From NCBI GenBank assembly GCA_029006795.1, contig JAQXGQ010000044.1, positions 1 to 64,000 on the forward strand: a stretch of DNA of 64,000 bases. The letters run 5' to 3'. The notes under the pieces were generated by a model. The model saw only the letters and a program-made list of their open reading frames with translations, searched no databases and had not been told where the DNA came from. The translations under genes were made by a program, and so were the position numbers. Position 1 is the stretch's first letter. Every line of letters starts with the position of its first letter. The stretch comes from Clostridiales bacterium. Lineage in GTDB: Bacteria > Bacillota > Clostridia > Lachnospirales > Lachnospiraceae. Below are positions 59,728 through 64,000 of this stretch, in pieces.

Positions 59728-61440
59728 ATGAAAACAGAAACGATTGTTGCGGATGTGCTGATTATCGGAGGGGGAACCTCCGGCTGCTATGCCGCACTTA
59801 CCATAGCAGAAACGCAGCCGGATATCAGGGTTGTGATTGCGGAAAAGGCAAATATTATAAGAAGCGGCTGCCTTGCAGCGGGAGTCAATGCGTTAAATGC
59901 CTACATTACCGAGGGCAGGAAGCCTGAGGATTATGTGGAATACGCAAAAAAGGATGCCGCAGGCATTGTGCGGGAGGATTTGCTCCTCTCAATGTCCAAA
60001 GGATTAAACAGGGTGACGGAAAAGTTAGAAGATTTAGGGCTTGTGATTTTAAAGGACGAGAACGGGAAATACGTTACCAGAGGAAACCGAAACATTAAGA
60101 TAAACGGAGAAAACATCAAACCATTGCTTGCAGAAGCAGTAAAGAAACAGAAAAATGTTACAGTTATCAATCATGTAAACATTACGGACTATATTGTCAA
60201 TGAGGGTAGAGTAAGCGGAGCTTATGGCTTCGATGTCAACGAAAAGAAAGCCTATATTTTTACCGCAAAGGCAGTGCTTTGTGCCACCGGTGGAGCTGCG
60301 GGGCTTTACCGTCCAAACAATCCGGGATTTTCCAGACACAAAATGTGGTATTCCCCTTTTAATACGGGAGCCGGATATGCGATGGGTATCTTAGCAGGGG
60401 CGGAAATGACCACCTTTGAGATGCGATTTATTGCATTGCGGTGTAAGGACACCATTGCCCCCACAGGAACCATTGCCCAGGGCGTCGGTGCAAAGCAGAT
60501 TAATTCTTTAGGCGAAAATTACGAAGAAAAATACGGAATTACCACGCAGGAGAGAGTATACGGTACGGTAGCGGAAAATCAGGAGGGCAGGGGCCCCTGT
60601 TATCTGCATACGGAAGGCATTTCAAAAGAACAGGGAGAAGACCTGCTAAAGGCGTACTTAAATATGGCGCCAAGCCAGACCTTAAAATGGATTGAGAGCG
60701 GTAAAACACCGGATGAGCAGGATGTGGAAATCGAGGGAACAGAGCCGTATATCGTGGGCGGTCATACTGCCAGCGGCTACTGGATTGACGATAAGAGACG
60801 CACTACATTAAAAGGCTTATATGCCGCAGGGGATGTGGCAGGAGGATGTCCCCAGAAATATGTTACGGGTGCCTTAGTGGAAGGCGAAATTGCCGCAAAA
60901 ACCATTTTAGAGGATATTGTTCAGGCAGAAGCAAAAACAGAAAAATTTGCGTCAGATTTCGGAGAGATGACAACCAAATTAAATCAGCAGGTGGAAACAG
61001 AATATGAAATCTATTTCTCAGCAGAACCATCGTTCTTTTCCATAGAACAGCTAGAAGAAGCAATGCAGAAGGTGATGGACACCTATGCCGGAGGAATCAG
61101 TACTAATTACAGATACAATGAAAAACAGCTTCGGATTGCCGATGAAAAAATTCGAATGCTGCAGGAGATGGCAGAAAGGCTTCATGCAGAAGATATGGAT
61201 GATTTGCTTCATATTTACGAATTGCGGGAGCGGTTGGTGGTATGCCGGAGCGTCATTGCCCACTTAAAAGCAAGAAAAGAGACGCGCTGGCAGGGATTTT
61301 CTAAGAATATGGATTATCCGAAGCAGAGCGAAGAGTGGAACAAATATGTAAATTCCGTATTACAGGATGGAGAAGTCAAAATAATCATCAGAGAATTAGG
61401 CGGTGTCGAGGACATCAGGACGGAGGTGGGCAGAGCATGA
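59728..61440 (+). CDS. adenylylsulfate reductase alpha subunit-like FAD protein (AprA-like)
   Basis: DVLIIGGGTSGCYAALTIAE; RSGCLAAGVNALNAYI; GAGYAMGILAGAEMTTFEMRFI; followed by ferredoxin-like gene and cysD. Confidence 0.88.
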   Translation: MKTETIVADVLIIGGGTSGCYAALTIAETQPDIRVVIAEKANIIRSGCLAAGVNALNAYITEGRKPEDYVEYAKKDAAGIVREDLLLSMSKGLNRVTEKLEDLGLVILKDENGKYVTRGNRNIKINGENIKPLLAEAVKKQKNVTVINHVNITDYIVNEGRVSGAYGFDVNEKKAYIFTAKAVLCATGGAAGLYRPNNPGFSRHKMWYSPFNTGAGYAMGILAGAEMTTFEMRFIALRCKDTIAPTGTIAQGVGAKQINSLGENYEEKYGITTQERVYGTVAENQEGRGPCYLHTEGISKEQGEDLLKAYLNMAPSQTLKWIESGKTPDEQDVEIEGTEPYIVGGHTASGYWIDDKRRTTLKGLYAAGDVAGGCPQKYVTGALVEGEIAAKTILEDIVQAEAKTEKFASDFGEMTTKLNQQVETEYEIYFSAEPSFFSIEQLEEAMQKVMDTYAGGISTNYRYNEKQLRIADEKIRMLQEMAERLHAEDMDDLLHIYELRERLVVCRSVIAHLKARKETRWQGFSKNMDYPKQSEEWNKYVNSVLQDGEVKIIIRELGGVEDIRTEVGRA

Positions 61441-61751
61441 GTATTGTTATCAATCAGGAAAAGTGTGTGAAATGCAGGCGGTGCATGGAAGTCTGTCCCG
61501 GTAATCTGATTAAGGCAGATGAAACAGGCAGAGCCTACATCAGGGAGCCAAAGGACTGTTGGGGCTGTACCTCCTGTGTGAAGGAATGCAGGGCAGAAGC
61601 TATCTCATTTTTCTTGGGAGCAGATATGGGCGGACGGGGCAGTCGTCTTACCACCAGAGAAGAAGGGGATTACCGTTACTGGACGATTACAAGTCCGGGA
61701 GGGCAGCAAAAAAACATTACCATCAATAAAAAGGATGCTAATAAATATTAA
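61437..61751 (+). CDS. 4Fe-4S ferredoxin-like protein (AprB-like)
   Basis: Two clusters CVKCRRCMEVCP and CWGCTSCVKECR; start moved from 61335. Confidence 0.9.
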   Translation: MSIVINQEKCVKCRRCMEVCPGNLIKADETGRAYIREPKDCWGCTSCVKECRAEAISFFLGADMGGRGSRLTTREEGDYRYWTITSPGGQQKNITINKKDANKY

Positions 61752-61769
61752 AAAGAAGGAGAGAAGAGT

Positions 61770-62669
61770 ATGAGTGGATTATCACATTTAGATGAGTTAG
61801 AAGCAGAGGCGATTTACATTATCCGTGAAGTGGCTGCGGAGTGCGAAAAGCCGGTAATGCTTTACTCCATAGGAAAGGACAGTTCGGTAATGCTGCATCT
61901 TGCGTTAAAGGCATTTTACCCGGAGAAGCCGCCCTTCCCGTTCTTACATATTGATACTACATGGAAATTCAAAGAAATGATAGAGTTTCGTGATCGCATT
62001 GCAAAGGAAAACGGGATTGAAATGTTAGTACATTCCAATCAGGAGGGCATTGATGCCGGAATTAATCCTTTTGACCACGGTGCGGCATATACGGACATTA
62101 TGAAAACCCAGGCACTCAAACAGGGACTGAAAAAATATGGATTTACCGCAGCTTTTGGTGGAGGACGCCGTGACGAGGAAAAATCCAGAGCAAAAGAGAG
62201 AATTTTCTCTTTCCGTAATGAAGCTCAGGCGTGGGATCCGAAAAACCAGAGACCGGAAATGTGGAAACTCTACAATACCAAGATTAATAAAGGTGAGAGC
62301 ATTCGTGTATTCCCGATTTCTAACTGGACGGAAAAAGATATCTGGCAGTACATCAAGAGAGAAAATATTGAAATTGTGCCTCTTTATTTTGCAAAAGAGC
62401 GTCCTGTTGTATACAGGGACGGCAATATCATCATGGTGGATGATGACCGCTTTAAATTCCGGGAAGGGGAAAAGGTGGAAATGAAAAAAGTACGTTTCCG
62501 TACGTTAGGATGTTATCCGCTTACCGGTGGTGTGGAGTCAGATGCCGTGACGTTAGATGAAATCATCGAGGAGACGCTTAGTGCGGTTTCTTCTGAGAGA
62601 ACTAGCCGTGTCATTGACAACGAGGCGGCAGGCAGCATGGAACGAAGAAAAAGGGAGGGATATTTCTAA
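61770..62669 (+). CDS. cysD: sulfate adenylyltransferase subunit 2
   Basis: [65 protein letters not shown]. Confidence 0.97.
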   Translation: MSGLSHLDELEAEAIYIIREVAAECEKPVMLYSIGKDSSVMLHLALKAFYPEKPPFPFLHIDTTWKFKEMIEFRDRIAKENGIEMLVHSNQEGIDAGINPFDHGAAYTDIMKTQALKQGLKKYGFTAAFGGGRRDEEKSRAKERIFSFRNEAQAWDPKNQRPEMWKLYNTKINKGESIRVFPISNWTEKDIWQYIKRENIEIVPLYFAKERPVVYRDGNIIMVDDDRFKFREGEKVEMKKVRFRTLGCYPLTGGVESDAVTLDEIIEETLSAVSSERTSRVIDNEAAGSMERRKREGYF

Positions 62670-64000
62670 TGAAAGGTTTATTAAAATTTATTACCTGCGG
62701 AAGTGTTGATGATGGAAAATCCACTCTGATAGGACATATTTTATATGATGCAAAGCTGCTTTATGCAGATCAGGAAAAAGCATTAGAGCTTGACAGTAAG
62801 GTGGGTAGCCGCGAGGGAGCCATTGATTATTCGCTGCTGTTAGACGGACTGATGGCAGAGAGGGAACAGGGTATTACCATTGATGTGGCATACCGTTACT
62901 TTACTACGGATCACCGCAGCTTTATCGTTGCCGATACACCGGGACATGAGGAATACACCCGAAATATGGCAGTTGGAGCGTCTTTCGCAGACCTTGCTAT
63001 TATCCTTGTGGATGCAAAACAGGGCGTATTAGTGCAGACGAGACGCCATGCCCGTATTTGTTCCCTGATGGGTATCCGTTACTTTGTATTTGCAGTAAAT
63101 AAAATGGACTTAATCGGCTACGACAAGGAAAAATTTGCCAAGATTGAAAAGCAGATTAAGGAGCTTTCTGAAGAATTATCCTTAGAGAGTGTGAAAATTA
63201 TTCCGGTTTCTGCAACAGAAGGGGATAATGTTACGAAGAAATCCGAAAATATTACATGGTATGAGGGTGAACCTATTTTAACCTACTTAGAGCAGGTGGA
63301 TGTGACCGAGAAATCAAAGGAAAAGGGATTTTATCTGCCGGTACAGCGTGTCTGCCGCCCGAATCATACCTTCCGTGGTTTTCAAGGGCAGATTGAGGCA
63401 GGAGAGATCCATGTGGGAGACGAGATTACAGCGCTGCCAAGCAATGAGAATGCAAAGGTAAAGAGCATTTTAGTCGCAGGTAAGGAAGCAGATCATGCAG
63501 TTACCGGAAATCCTGTGACAATCCAGTTAGACAAAGAGGTGGACGTGTCAAGAGGATGTGTGCTCACGAAGGACAGCGATATCACTGTTGCCCAGAAATT
63601 TACCACAACCCTGCTTTGGATGGATGATGCAAAACTGTCTGTGGGAAGTGACTATCTTGTGAAGCTCGGCACAAAACTGATTGCAGGAACGGTGACGGAA
63701 ATCCGCTATAAAGTGGATGTGAATACCGGGGAGCACTTGTCTACAGACACCTTAAATAAAAATGAGATTGCTGTCTGCGACGTGGTTCTTGACGAGAAAA
63801 TTCCACTGGATGAGTTTAAGAAACATAAGACCTTAGGGGAACTGATTCTCATTGACCGTGTTACAAACATGACATCTGCCTGCGGTGTAGTAGAGCAGTT
63901 TGTGACTGGAGATGAGTTAGAAGACCCTGTATTCTATTATGAAAATCTGACCGCAAGAGGAGATATCTTTGAAGAGTTCTATTACAATATGGAAAAATCT
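62669..64000 (+). CDS. cysN: sulfate adenylyltransferase subunit 1 (truncated by window end; absent from ORF track)
   Basis: Manual translation [29 protein letters not shown]...; ADTPGHEEYTRNMAVGAS; ATG overlaps cysD stop (TAATG). Confidence 0.95.
   Translation, partial: MKGLLKFITCGSVDDGKSTLIGHILYDAKLLYADQEKALELDSKVGSREGAIDYSLLLDGLMAEREQGITIDVAYRYFTTDHRSFIVADTPGHEEYTRNMAVGASFADLAIILVDAKQGVLVQTRRHARICSLMGIRYFVFAVNKMDLIGYDKEKFAKIEKQIKELSEELSLESVKIIPVSATEGDNVTKKSENITWYEGEPILTYLEQVDVTEKSKEKGFYLPVQRVCRPNHTFRGFQGQIEAGEIHVGDEITALPSNENAKVKSILVAGKEADHAVTGNPVTIQLDKEVDVSRGCVLTKDSDITVAQKFTTTLLWMDDAKLSVGSDYLVKLGTKLIAGTVTEIRYKVDVNTGEHLSTDTLNKNEIAVCDVVLDEKIPLDEFKKHKTLGELILIDRVTNMTSACGVVEQFVTGDELEDPVFYYENLTARGDIFEEFYYNMEKS

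Noticed and set aside
61335-61436. N-terminal extension of the AprB-like ORF
   Set aside because: Overlaps the AprA-like CDS in another frame; the conserved protein begins at 61437.

Overview
This 64 kb window looks like core chromosome from a spore-forming Firmicute, probably Lachnospiraceae-like (judged from gene content and protein style; no search was run). It is mostly housekeeping and sporulation genes. I saw no rRNA, tRNA, CRISPR array, prophage or transposon. Main blocks: ABC exporter/FtsX pair; GH31 glucosidase; prs-dnaI-dnaD-murC on the minus strand; glgC-glgD-spoVG; glmU(N-terminal domain only)-pth-mfd; aroK, an M23 peptidase and murA; a SAM-I riboswitch upstream of metK; a two-component system; proS; a GGDEF protein; cca-cotS; a phosphohexomutase; HU-rqcP-yabP-yabQ-divIC; spoIIE-tilS-hpt-ftsH; and a sulfate uptake/activation/reduction operon (sbp-cysTWA-aprA/B-like-cysD-cysN) cut by the window end. 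The most interesting signals are non-coding. (1) Four perfect DnaA boxes, as two abutting pairs, upstream of dnaD-dnaI. (2) A spoIIE promoter with a 21-bp spacer and flanking 0A-like boxes. (3) Hairpins that bury the Shine-Dalgarno of two sporulation genes, cotS and yabP, next to the upstream stop codon. (4) A nested, structured leader before glmU. (5) A perfect 15-bp-arm palindrome on the promoter of the two-component system. (6) A promoter with an overlapping inverted repeat ahead of the sulfate operon. Coordinates of motifs were counted by hand; all regulatory roles are inference.
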